Origin: CAMLOF01 sp041913045
GTDB taxonomy: Bacteria > Pseudomonadota > Gammaproteobacteria > Burkholderiales > Burkholderiaceae_C
Direction of reading: 5' to 3'
NCBI GenBank assembly: GCA_041913045.1
Contig: JAYSGB010000001.1
Location: forward strand, 211,233 to 275,232
Length of the DNA stretch: 64,000 nucleotides
Below, piece after piece: positions 8,432 to 15,058 of the stretch (the first letter of the stretch is position 1; each line of letters opens with the position of its first letter). Below the pieces are notes generated by a model. That model did no database searches. It was given only the letters and a program-made list of their open reading frames with translations, and was not told the origin of the DNA. The position numbers and the translations under genes are program-made.

Positions 8432-9424
8432 ATGCAGCAGCCCACCGTCCCCATGTCCGACGTCAGCGACCTCAAGAGCGACAACGCGGTCTACAAGACC
8501 CTTCTGGAATCCACCAAGGCCATTCCCTGGAAGATCGACTGGCCCACCATGTCCTTCGCCTACATTGGCCCGCAGATCGAGCCCTTGCTCGGCTGGAGCC
8601 AGGAGAGCTGGGCCAGCGCCCAGGACTGGGCCATGCGCATACACCCCGACGACCGCGACCGTGTGGTGAACTTCTGCATTGCGCAGTCGCAAGCCGGGGT
8701 GGATCACGAGGCCGACTACCGCGCACTCACCAAGGACAACGGCTACGTGTGGATACGTGACGTGGTGCACGTGGTGCGCAGCGACGACGGTGAGGTTGAA
8801 GCGCTGGTGGGTTTCATGTTCGACATCAGCGAACGCAAGAAGACGGAAGAAAAGCTCATTGCATTGCAGCGCGAGCTGGAGGCCTTGTCGTTCAAGGATG
8901 GGCTCACCGGCATTGCCAACCGCCGCCAGTTCGACGCCAGCCTGGAAAAAGAATGGGAAAGCGCACAGGCCAACCAGTGCCCGCTGTCGCTCGTCTTGCT
9001 GGACGTTGACTTCTTCAAGCAGTACAACGACCTGTACGGCCACTTGCAGGGCGACAAGTGCCTGACCGACATTGCACAGACGCTGGGGCTGGCTGCCGTG
9101 GGCCCGCGCGACGTGGTGGCGCGCTTTGGCGGGGAAGAGTTCGTCATACTGCTGCCCGAAACCGACGCCACGGGCGCGCGCAAGGTGGCCGAGCGCTGCC
9201 AGCGCCTCATCGACAAGCGAGCGATCACGCACTCGCAGTCGCCCAACGGCCAGCGCGTGACCCTGAGCGTTGGCGTGGGCACGGTGGTGCCCAGCCACCC
9301 CATGACGGTGGCGGAATTCCTGCACTCGGTTGACGAACGCCTGTACGCTGCCAAGCAGAACGGGCGCAACCGCATAGAGGGCGTTGACCATGGATCTCCC
9401 AAAGGCCACCAGGCTCGAATTTGA
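8432..9424 (+). CDS. PAS-GGDEF diguanylate cyclase
   Basis: Makes cyclic di-GMP. 330 aa. Seen: one PAS_3-type sensor domain (about residues 20-140, ending WIRDVVHVV...GFMFDISERKK), a linker helix and a C-terminal GGDEF domain starting DGLTGIANRRQFD with active-site motif FGGEEF. The usual inhibitory RxxD site five residues before GGEEF reads GPRD, so product inhibition through the I-site is probably absent. No membrane segment, so cytoplasmic. ATG 8432 or 8453 are both possible. It is divergent from the osmoprotectant operon; the next gene overlaps its 3' end by 35 bases. Confidence 0.92.
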   Translation: MQQPTVPMSDVSDLKSDNAVYKTLLESTKAIPWKIDWPTMSFAYIGPQIEPLLGWSQESWASAQDWAMRIHPDDRDRVVNFCIAQSQAGVDHEADYRALTKDNGYVWIRDVVHVVRSDDGEVEALVGFMFDISERKKTEEKLIALQRELEALSFKDGLTGIANRRQFDASLEKEWESAQANQCPLSLVLLDVDFFKQYNDLYGHLQGDKCLTDIAQTLGLAAVGPRDVVARFGGEEFVILLPETDATGARKVAERCQRLIDKRAITHSQSPNGQRVTLSVGVGTVVPSHPMTVAEFLHSVDERLYAAKQNGRNRIEGVDHGSPKGHQARI

Positions 9425-9833
9425 CGACCACCGCACCACACTTTCTGGCGGCACCACGCCCCAGCTAGTGTTGGCTGTTGGCATAGGGGACTTGGCCAGC
9501 AAGGTTTTCCGGCACGACCCGCCTGCACCCTATGAAATGGAGCAGGCGATCGACCTGGTGGAAGACGCGCTAACCGCAACGGGCCTCAAGCGGGCAGAAC
9601 GCGAAGACCTGCTGATTTCCGACGAACCGTTGTGCACGTTGCTCGGTTTGCAAACCACGGGCAGCCGCGTCACGAGTGAAGAGGTAGAAGCCAGGTTTCA
9701 GCGGCTGGCGTCGGTGTCGCTCGGCCACCCGGGCCTGCTCGACGGTCTGCCTTCAGGCGGCCGCGTGGCTGCGGCGCTACTGGTGTTGCGCGAATGTGTG
9801 CACCACCTGGGCTTTGCAGGCGTGGTGCGCTGA
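9390..9833 (+). CDS. Uncharacterised 147-aa protein overlapping the GGDEF gene
   Basis: I do not recognise this protein. It starts at ATG 9390 inside the end of the GGDEF gene, a coupling typical of operon partners, and ends two bases before the convergent MerR gene. It is soluble, acidic in the middle (EQAIDLVEDAL, EREDLLISDEP) and has no transmembrane segment or metal-binding cluster. Codon use is like that of the neighbours, which supports it as a real gene. It could serve the cyclase, but nothing in its sequence shows that. Confidence 0.6.
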   Translation: MDLPKATRLEFDDHRTTLSGGTTPQLVLAVGIGDLASKVFRHDPPAPYEMEQAIDLVEDALTATGLKRAEREDLLISDEPLCTLLGLQTTGSRVTSEEVEARFQRLASVSLGHPGLLDGLPSGGRVAAALLVLRECVHHLGFAGVVR

Positions 9834-9834
9834 A

Positions 9835-10230
9835 TCAACGCGCCAGCTTGCCGCTGGACGCCGCCCGAATCAAGCGCTGGAACGAAGGGCAGGCCATGTG
9901 GTTGGGCGCAGGGCACTTGGCCGCATGGCGCAAACCGTTGCTCATGGCACGCAGCCGCTTGATCAACGAATCCACCTGATCGGCCTTGGCATCCAGCATC
10001 TTGCGGTCGATCTGCAACTTTTTGTCGGCCGAGAACATCTGCGCAATCTCGTCGAGCGAAAACCCCGCCGCTTGTCCCAGCGAAATCAGCGCCAGCTGCT
10101 CCAGCACCGAAGGTTCGAACAGGCGACGCAGGCCCTGGCGGCCCACAGACGCGATCAACCCTTTCTCTTCGTAGTACCGCAGCTTCGAGGCAGGCATGCC
10201 CGAACGCTTGGCCACTTCAGCTATGTCCAT
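9835..10230 (-). CDS. MerR family transcriptional regulator
   Basis: 131 aa. N-terminal MerR helix-turn-helix (MDIAEVAKRSGMPASKLRYYEEKGLI) and a long dimerisation helix (residues about 75-105). The C terminus has two cysteines in the segment CPAPNHMACPSF, a possible effector site. Divergent from the DUF2938/DUF2798 pair; a perfect dyad lies in the 19-base spacer of the facing promoter, the hallmark of MerR activation. The effector is unknown. Confidence 0.9.
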   Translation of the reverse strand: MDIAEVAKRSGMPASKLRYYEEKGLIASVGRQGLRRLFEPSVLEQLALISLGQAAGFSLDEIAQMFSADKKLQIDRKMLDAKADQVDSLIKRLRAMSNGLRHAAKCPAPNHMACPSFQRLIRAASSGKLAR

Positions 10231-10244
10231 GTTCTAAAAAGGTC

Positions 10245-10275
10245 TTGACTTCAAGTTGACTTGAATTCGTATAGT
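10245..10275 (+). promoter_or_regulatory. MerR-type promoter with 19-bp spacer
   Basis: TTGACT (10245-10250), 19-base spacer, TATAGT (10270-10275). The spacer contains the perfect dyad TTCAAGT-TG-ACTTGAA (10250-10265). Over-long spacers with a central dyad are characteristic of MerR-activated promoters. It drives the DUF2938 and DUF2798 genes. Confidence 0.8.
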
Positions 10276-10313
10276 GCCCTCACCGTATCCAACCGTCAAC
10301 CGAAGGGCACAAC

Positions 10314-10814
10314 ATGACAGCATTTGACGAAAGCTTTTTGAGCGCCGTGGCCATTGGCGCAGGCGCCACCGTGGTGATGGACATGTGGCTGCTTTTGCTC
10401 AAGCGGCTGAACGTGCCGGGCCTTAACTTTGCACTGCTCGGCCGGTGGGCGGGGCACATGCTGCGTGGCCGCGTGGCGCACCAGAGCATTGCCCAGGCAG
10501 AACCCGTGCCTTTTGAACTGGCCCTGGGCTGGGCCACGCACTACCTCACTGGCGTGGGCTTTGCGGTGTTGTTGCAGGCCATTGCCGGTGCGTCGTGGGT
10601 GCAGGCACCCACGCTGCTGCCCGCTGTGGCCTTCGGCCTGGGCACGGTCATCTTTCCCTGGTTTGTGATGCAACCGGCCATGGGCGCGGGCATTGCGTCT
10701 TCACGAACCAAGACCCCTGTACTGAACTGTTTCCGAAACCTGGTGAATCACGCCGTCTTCGGGTTCGGTCTGTATGCCGCGGCCACCGCCGCATCCACGT
10801 TCGCCCTCCTTTGA
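10314..10814 (+). CDS. DUF2938 family membrane protein
   Basis: 166 aa, with four or so hydrophobic segments (for example AVAIGAGATVVMDMWLLLL at the N terminus and GVGFAVLLQAIAG in the middle). It matches DUF2938, a family of small inner-membrane proteins without known function. ATG 10314 is downstream of the MerR-type promoter. With the next gene (DUF2798) it forms a two-gene unit, presumably induced by the divergent MerR regulator. Confidence 0.8.
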   Translation: MTAFDESFLSAVAIGAGATVVMDMWLLLLKRLNVPGLNFALLGRWAGHMLRGRVAHQSIAQAEPVPFELALGWATHYLTGVGFAVLLQAIAGASWVQAPTLLPAVAFGLGTVIFPWFVMQPAMGAGIASSRTKTPVLNCFRNLVNHAVFGFGLYAAATAASTFALL

Positions 10815-10853
10815 AGGCACGGCGTTTTCAACCCCTTGAACCTACGTGAAACC

Positions 10854-11114
10854 ATGAAACACTTCGTTCCCCAGTTCCCCGCCCGATTTGCCCCGGTGTT
10901 GTTTGGATTTGTCCTGTCAGGCCTGATGTCTTTGCTGGTGTCGGCCATATCCACACTGCGAAACGTCGGCCCGGACGCCCGCTTTCTTACGCTGTGGATG
11001 GGTGCCTGGCTGACGGCCTGGCTGATAGCGTTCCCCGTGGTGCTGCTGGTGGCACCCATGACTCGGCGTCTGGTTCAGCGCCTGGTCAAGGCGCCGCCAG
11101 CCGCCGCTCGCTGA
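10854..11114 (+). CDS. DUF2798 family small membrane protein
   Basis: 86 aa with two hydrophobic segments (VLFGFVLSGLMSLLVSAIS and AWLTAWLIAFPVVLLVAP), matching the two-helix DUF2798 family. ATG 10854 is preferred over the in-frame codon at 10836. It lies 39 bases after the DUF2938 gene and shares its MerR-type promoter. Function unknown. Confidence 0.75.
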   Translation: MKHFVPQFPARFAPVLFGFVLSGLMSLLVSAISTLRNVGPDARFLTLWMGAWLTAWLIAFPVVLLVAPMTRRLVQRLVKAPPAAAR

Positions 11115-11139
11115 AAACGGCCTGCAAGAAGGCCGGGAA

Positions 11140-11382
11140 TCAGCGCCCTAGCTGCGCCAGCGCTGCCTGCAGCCCGGCCAGCCCGCCCACGCGCTGGTCG
11201 TTGATGAAGATCTGCGGCATCTGGCGCACGGCGGGGCCGCACTTCTCGTAGAAGGCCATGCGCTCGGCCTCGTCGTCGATCTTGATTTCCTCAAAATCCA
11301 TGGAACGGGACTTCAGCAGCATCTTGGCCGACTCGCACTGCGGGCAAGCAGACTTGGAATAGACAACGATCTTGAGTGACAT
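11140..11382 (-). CDS. Glutaredoxin family protein
   Basis: 80 aa thioredoxin-fold protein with a dithiol site CPQC at residues 13-16, a cis-proline segment RQMPQIFIND and the glycine pair VGG that binds glutathione in glutaredoxins. It likely reduces disulfides or glutathione mixed disulfides in the cytoplasm. It follows minE with a 23-base gap in the same direction and may be transcribed with the min operon. Confidence 0.88.
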   Translation of the reverse strand: MSLKIVVYSKSACPQCESAKMLLKSRSMDFEEIKIDDEAERMAFYEKCGPAVRQMPQIFINDQRVGGLAGLQAALAQLGR

Positions 11383-11405
11383 GGGCGGAGTCTCGGTAAG
11401 TTGGG

Positions 11406-11666
11406 TCAGCGCGCGTCCGGCAGCTCGATCTTGACTTCGAGCACTTCCAGATTGTCCTGGCGTTCCAGGTTCACCTTGATGTCATCTGGGTTGATGCGCA
11501 CGTACTTGCCGATCACGGCCACCAACTCGCGCTGCAGGTCGGGCAGGTAGTCGGGCTCGGCGGCGTTGCGGCCCGAGCGCTCGTGCGCCAGGATGATCTG
11601 CAACCGCTCCTTGGCAACACTCGCTGTTTTCTTCTTTTCACCCAGCAGGAAGGACAGGAAGGACAT
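11406..11666 (-). CDS. minE: Cell division topological specificity factor MinE
   Basis: 86 aa. Seen: N-terminal amphipathic MSFLSFLLGEKK (membrane-targeting segment), the MinD-binding helix AKERLQIILAHER and a C-terminal dimerisation part. MinE displaces MinD from the membrane and drives pole-to-pole oscillation. It starts three bases after the minD stop; gene order minC-minD-minE is the usual one. Confidence 0.96.
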   Translation of the reverse strand: MSFLSFLLGEKKKTASVAKERLQIILAHERSGRNAAEPDYLPDLQRELVAVIGKYVRINPDDIKVNLERQDNLEVLEVKIELPDAR

Positions 11667-11669
11667 GGG

Positions 11670-12485
11670 TCATTTCCCTCCAAAAAGCCGTTTGAAGAAG
11701 TTGGGCTTCTCGGCGTCGATGAAACGCAACGGGCGGTCGTTGCCCAGGAAGCGTTCGATCACGTCCTTGTAGGCTTCGGACACGTCGGTGCCCTGCATGT
11801 GCACGGCGGGCACGCCCTGGTTGGACGCCTGCAGCACGCTTTCGCTTTCGGGAATCACGCCAATGAGCTTGATGCGCAGGATGTCCTGGATGTCTTCCAG
11901 CGACAGCATCTGGCCGTCTTGCACGCGGTTGGGGTTGTAACGGGTGATGAGCAGGTGTTCCTTGATGGGCTCGCCGCCTTCCATGGCGCGCTTGGTCTTG
12001 CTGCCCAGCATGCCCAGAATGCGGTCGGAGTCGCGCACGCTGGAGACTTCGGGGTTGGTCACCACCAGGGCCTCGTCGGCGTAGTGCATGGCCATGAGGG
12101 CACCGGTCTCGATGCCCGCGGGGGAATCGCAGACGATGTAGTCAAAACCCATGCCTGCCAGGTCGTTGAGCACGCGCTCCACGCCGTCCTGCGTGAGCGC
12201 GTCCTTGTCGCGCGTCTGGCTGGCGGCCAGCACGAACAGGTTGTCGCACTGTTTGTCTTTGATGAGCGCCTGGTTCAGGTTGGCTTCGTTGTGGATGACG
12301 TTGATAAAGTCGTACACCACGCGGCGTTCGCAGCCCATGATGAGGTCGAGGTTGCGCAGACCCACGTCGAAATCGATCACCACGGTCTTGAAGCCTTTGA
12401 GAGCAAGGCCTGCGGCAAAGCTGGCACTGGTGGTGGTCTTGCCCACGCCGCCCTTGCCGGAGGTCACGACAACGATTTTTGCCAT
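11670..12485 (-). CDS. minD: Septum site-determining ATPase MinD
   Basis: 271 aa ParA/MinD-type ATPase. Seen: deviant Walker A GKGGVGKTT (residues 10-18), DFDVGLRNLD, switch VCDSPAGIE and a C-terminal amphipathic helix (FFKRLFGGK) for membrane binding. It recruits MinC to the membrane away from mid-cell. Middle gene of minCDE; 18 bases after minC. Confidence 0.98.
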   Translation of the reverse strand: MAKIVVVTSGKGGVGKTTTSASFAAGLALKGFKTVVIDFDVGLRNLDLIMGCERRVVYDFINVIHNEANLNQALIKDKQCDNLFVLAASQTRDKDALTQDGVERVLNDLAGMGFDYIVCDSPAGIETGALMAMHYADEALVVTNPEVSSVRDSDRILGMLGSKTKRAMEGGEPIKEHLLITRYNPNRVQDGQMLSLEDIQDILRIKLIGVIPESESVLQASNQGVPAVHMQGTDVSEAYKDVIERFLGNDRPLRFIDAEKPNFFKRLFGGK

Positions 12486-12503
12486 TTGGGTGGTTCTTTC
12501 AGA

Positions 12504-13259
12504 TCAGAGTATGGGTTCAAGAAGCAGTTTGTCGCCTTCGGCGCTGCTTTGCAGCCGCACCTGGGCGGCCTTGCCACGCACATTGTCGGGCAAAGGTACG
12601 TCGCTAGTCCGGTAAACACCAGCGATGGAAATGAGCTCCGCTTCCAGTGCCTGGGCAAAGATGCGGGCGTCGGCATTGCCGCGCGCACCTGCAATAGCCT
12701 TGCCGCGCAACGGCGCGTACACGTGGATGTGCCCGTCGGCAATGACTTCGGCACCGGGGTTGACCATGGCCAGCACCACCAGATCGCGCCCACGCGCATA
12801 AACCTGCTGGCCGGAGCGCAGGGGTTTGTCCACCACCAGGGCAGACGTGGTCGCTGCAGCCACCGGAGCAGCAGGGGCTGCCTGGGCGGCGGGTTGGGCA
12901 GTTTGCGCCGCTTGTGAGCGTGTCCAGGTGGCTTCCTGTGCCGTTACCAGGCCAGCAGCCAATGCCGCCTGGTGCTGTTCTTCACTACCCCCTTTGACGG
13001 CCACTGGCTGCAGCCGGTGCTCACGCAGCAAGGGCAGCAGGGCAGCAAAGTCAGGAACGGTGCTTTCTTCCTGCACACCAGACAGGTCGATCAACAGGGG
13101 ATCGTTGTCGAAAAAGTCTGGCGTGTCGCCAAAACGCTGTGCAAGGTCTTGCGAAAGTTGCCGAACGTCGGTGCTGCGCAACAGCAATGCCACCAGGGGC
13201 AGCTGGGCACTCTTGATCTCGAAAGACAGGGCACCGGAGCCCGGGGAAGCGGATGACAT
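12504..13259 (-). CDS. minC: Septum formation inhibitor MinC
   Basis: 251 aa. The N-terminal domain (to about residue 105) matches the FtsZ-inhibiting MinC_N fold; an alanine-rich linker (AQTAQPAAQAAPAAP) leads to the beta-helical MinC_C domain with GQQVYARGRDLVVLAMVNPGAEV and DGHIHVYAPLRGKAIAGA. First gene of the min operon. Its upstream region carries a DnaA-box cluster. Confidence 0.97.
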   Translation of the reverse strand: MSSASPGSGALSFEIKSAQLPLVALLLRSTDVRQLSQDLAQRFGDTPDFFDNDPLLIDLSGVQEESTVPDFAALLPLLREHRLQPVAVKGGSEEQHQAALAAGLVTAQEATWTRSQAAQTAQPAAQAAPAAPVAAATTSALVVDKPLRSGQQVYARGRDLVVLAMVNPGAEVIADGHIHVYAPLRGKAIAGARGNADARIFAQALEAELISIAGVYRTSDVPLPDNVRGKAAQVRLQSSAEGDKLLLEPIL

Positions 13260-13370
13260 GCAGGGTTTGGAGGGCGAAAAGCCAAATCTTAACAGTCACG
13301 CAGACCAAAAACCCGCGGAAAGGGGCTGGAAGGCGGTCGGAGCGGGGCCAAGGCGGCGTACCTTGTTGTT

Positions 13371-13598
13371 CTTATTCTTCTTTGAATTTAATTTTTAAAG
13401 ATAGTCGTAGTAGTAAGCACCGCCCGATTCTGTGGACAAGGCCATTTTGTGTTTTGCGGTCAAGCACTTGCAAAACTTCAAACCATGTGGAGCAGGGCCT
13501 TGGACGGCTTGTGGAAACAGGTAACAAGTCGGGGGTTATTCAAGTTTCTGTGGATAAGTTGTATGTTGTCAATTTTTTATCCACAGACTTGTTGATAA
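13371..13598. other. AT-rich tract and DnaA-box cluster in the minC upstream gap
   Basis: The 398-base gap between minC and the Spy-like gene holds no gene. It has an AT-rich run (about 13371-13400) and four DnaA-box-like 9-mers: TGTGGACAA (13431-13439, one mismatch), TGTGGATAA (13549-13557, perfect), TTATCCACA (13577-13585, perfect, opposite orientation) and TGTTGATAA (13590-13598, one mismatch). This composition is like that of a replication origin or a DnaA-titration/regulatory site. No dnaA or dnaN is in the window. Confidence 0.6.
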
Positions 13599-13600
13599 GC

Positions 13601-13624
13601 AAAAAAAACCAGCCCGAAGGCTGG
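13601..13624 (-). terminator. Rho-independent terminator of the Spy-like gene
   Basis: On the minus strand CCAGCC-TTCG-GGCTGG followed by eight T. It lies 34 bases after the stop of the Spy-like gene, in the right orientation. UUCG tetraloop, strong stem. Confidence 0.85.
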
Positions 13625-13657
13625 AAAGTTGAGGAAACGGGTTCGCGGTGCTGAAAA

Positions 13658-14161
13658 TCAGCCGTGCATGGGGCCGTGGCCACCGTGTTGGCCGCCTTTG
13701 CGGTCGCCGTGGCGGCCCATGCGCTGGTGTTGCTCGTCAAACGCTTTTTGCTGCTCGGGTGTGAGCGTGGCGTAGAACTTTTTCACGGCTTCCAGGCGCT
13801 GGTTCATGTGCGCTTCGCGCTCGCTGCGCAGGGCCTGCATCTTTTCCATGCGCTGCGGGGTGGTCAGCTTGTCCCACTCGGCGCGGTCCAGGCGCTGGGC
13901 CGGTGCCTTGGGCGGCTGCATGGATGCGGTGAATTCCTTCCACGCGCCTTCCTGGGCGGGGGTCAGCTTCAGGGCTTCCTTCAGGCGGGTTTCATGTTCG
14001 GCCATGCGCTTTTGCATGCGTTCCTGCATGCGCTCGGCACGGGGGCTGTCTTCCATGTTGCAACTGCCACGGCCGCCGCCAAAGGCCCAGGCGGTGGCGG
14101 TGGTGCCCAGCACGCCAGCGGCGGCAGTGACGATAAGCAGGCGTTTGGTGATGGGTTTCAT
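13658..14161 (-). CDS. Spy/CpxP-family periplasmic protein (LTxxQ motif)
   Basis: 167 aa. Seen: signal peptide (MKPITKRLLIVTAAAGVLGTT) with cleavage near AWAFG, two LTxxQ motifs (LKLTPAQEGAW and ATLTPEQQKAF), long charged helices and a His/Gly-rich tail (GRHGDRKGGQHGGHGPMHG) that could bind metal. Family members act as periplasmic chaperones or envelope stress/metal sensors. ATG 14161 is preferred over 14269 because the signal peptide starts there and AAGGA precedes it. The copper genes next door and the His-rich tail suggest a metal-linked role. Confidence 0.85.
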   Translation of the reverse strand: MKPITKRLLIVTAAAGVLGTTATAWAFGGGRGSCNMEDSPRAERMQERMQKRMAEHETRLKEALKLTPAQEGAWKEFTASMQPPKAPAQRLDRAEWDKLTTPQRMEKMQALRSEREAHMNQRLEAVKKFYATLTPEQQKAFDEQHQRMGRHGDRKGGQHGGHGPMHG

Positions 14162-14233
14162 GGGGCTTCCTTTCCTTTGCGGTTGCGGTGAGGAAAGTGT
14201 CTGCCCCGCGTGTTTCGCGGAAACCCCTGGTAC

Positions 14234-14259
14234 GTGACGCTTGTGTAAAGAAGCGTCAC
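14234..14259. repeat. Inverted repeat between cueR and the Spy-like gene
   Basis: GTGACGCTT (14234-14242) and AAGCGTCAC (14251-14259), nine-base perfect arms with an eight-base loop. No T-run follows on either strand, so it is not a classical terminator. It lies about 70 bases upstream of the Spy-like start and could be an operator or an RNA hairpin. Confidence 0.55.
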
Positions 14260-14265
14260 GGTTTG

Positions 14266-14703
14266 TCAAAGCCCGGCCAGGTCGTCGAGGATGGGGCAGT
14301 CGGGCCGGTCGTTGCCCTGGCAGCAGTGGGTGAGGTGTTGCAGGCTGCGTTCCATGGCCTGCAGTTGTTCAATGCGTTGGCGCAGAGCATGCACATGGCG
14401 CTGCGCAATGCCTTTGACCTGGGCGCTGGCGCGGGCCTTGTCGTGCCACAGGCCTACGAGTTCGCCAATGTCGGGCATGGAAAAGCCCAGGTCGCGTGCC
14501 CGCTTGATGAAGCGTAGGGTATGTACGTCGGCAGCGCTGTAGAGGCGGTAGCCACTGTCGGTGCGGCCCACCGGGGCCAGCAGCCCCAGCGATTCGTAGT
14601 GCCGCACCATCTTGGCCGACACCCCCGAAAGTGCTGCCGCCTGGCCTATGTGTACCGGCCAGCCGCTGGCAGGCAGCGGGGCCGTGTCGGCGTGGACTTT
14701 CAT
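14266..14703 (-). CDS. cueR: Copper-responsive MerR-family regulator CueR
   Basis: 145 aa. N-terminal MerR helix-turn-helix (IGQAAALSGVSAKMVRHYESLGL), long coiled coil and a C-terminal metal loop CCQGNDRPDCP that matches the two-cysteine Cu(I) site of CueR (C112/C120 in E. coli), followed by the typical ILDDLAG end. It activates copper export genes. It is downstream of copZ on the same strand, and the divergent copZ/copA region carries two CueR-type promoters. Confidence 0.9.
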   Translation of the reverse strand: MKVHADTAPLPASGWPVHIGQAAALSGVSAKMVRHYESLGLLAPVGRTDSGYRLYSAADVHTLRFIKRARDLGFSMPDIGELVGLWHDKARASAQVKGIAQRHVHALRQRIEQLQAMERSLQHLTHCCQGNDRPDCPILDDLAGL

Positions 14704-14719
14704 CTTCAGGGGCTCTGTT

Positions 14720-14917
14720 TCAGGCGGCTACCTTGTAGCCTTCTTCGGCAATGGCCTGGGCAATGGCGTCGCGCGGCTGGGCGGATTCCACTTCCACCTT
14801 GTTCTGCTGGCGATCAATGCGCACCTGGGCTTGTGGGTCCAGCGTCTTGATGGCCTGGGTCACGGCTTTTTCGCAATGGCCGCAGGTCATGCCGGTCACG
14901 GTGAAGGTCTGGGTCAT
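14720..14917 (-). CDS. copZ: CopZ-like copper chaperone (HMA domain)
   Basis: 65 aa, a single heavy-metal-associated domain with the metal motif GMTCGHC near the N terminus. It carries Cu(I) in the cytoplasm and hands it to the CopA ATPase. ATG 14917 is chosen (AGGAG upstream); the ORF is open to 14995. It lies 16 bases from cueR and is driven by a CueR-type promoter at 14965-14995. Confidence 0.9.
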   Translation of the reverse strand: MTQTFTVTGMTCGHCEKAVTQAIKTLDPQAQVRIDRQQNKVEVESAQPRDAIAQAIAEEGYKVAA

Positions 14918-14964
14918 GGTGGATCTCCTGTTTGAAAAGAGGTTGATGAGGAGTTGTGGAAGGA

Positions 14965-14995
14965 AGTATGAACCTTTCCATCGTGGGAAGGTCAA
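14965..14995 (-). promoter_or_regulatory. CueR-type promoter of copZ-cueR
   Basis: Minus strand: TTGACC (14995-14990), 19-base spacer, CATACT (14970-14965). The spacer has an imperfect dyad (CTTCCC...GGAAAGG). The 19-base spacing and dyad are typical of CueR activation. The AGGTTCATACT end is identical in the divergent copA promoter. Confidence 0.85.
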
Positions 14996-15020
14996 GGCCA
15001 GTTTTTTTCTGTGAAGCCGC

Positions 15021-15051
15021 TTGACTCTGACATGGTGTCAAGGTTCATACT
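15021..15051 (+). promoter_or_regulatory. CueR-type promoter of copA
   Basis: TTGACT (15021-15026), 19-base spacer, CATACT (15046-15051), with half-sites TTGAC and GTCAA. The predicted transcription start at about 15058 coincides with the copA ATG at 15059, so the mRNA may be leaderless. Confidence 0.85.
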
Positions 15052-15058
15052 GCCTCAC

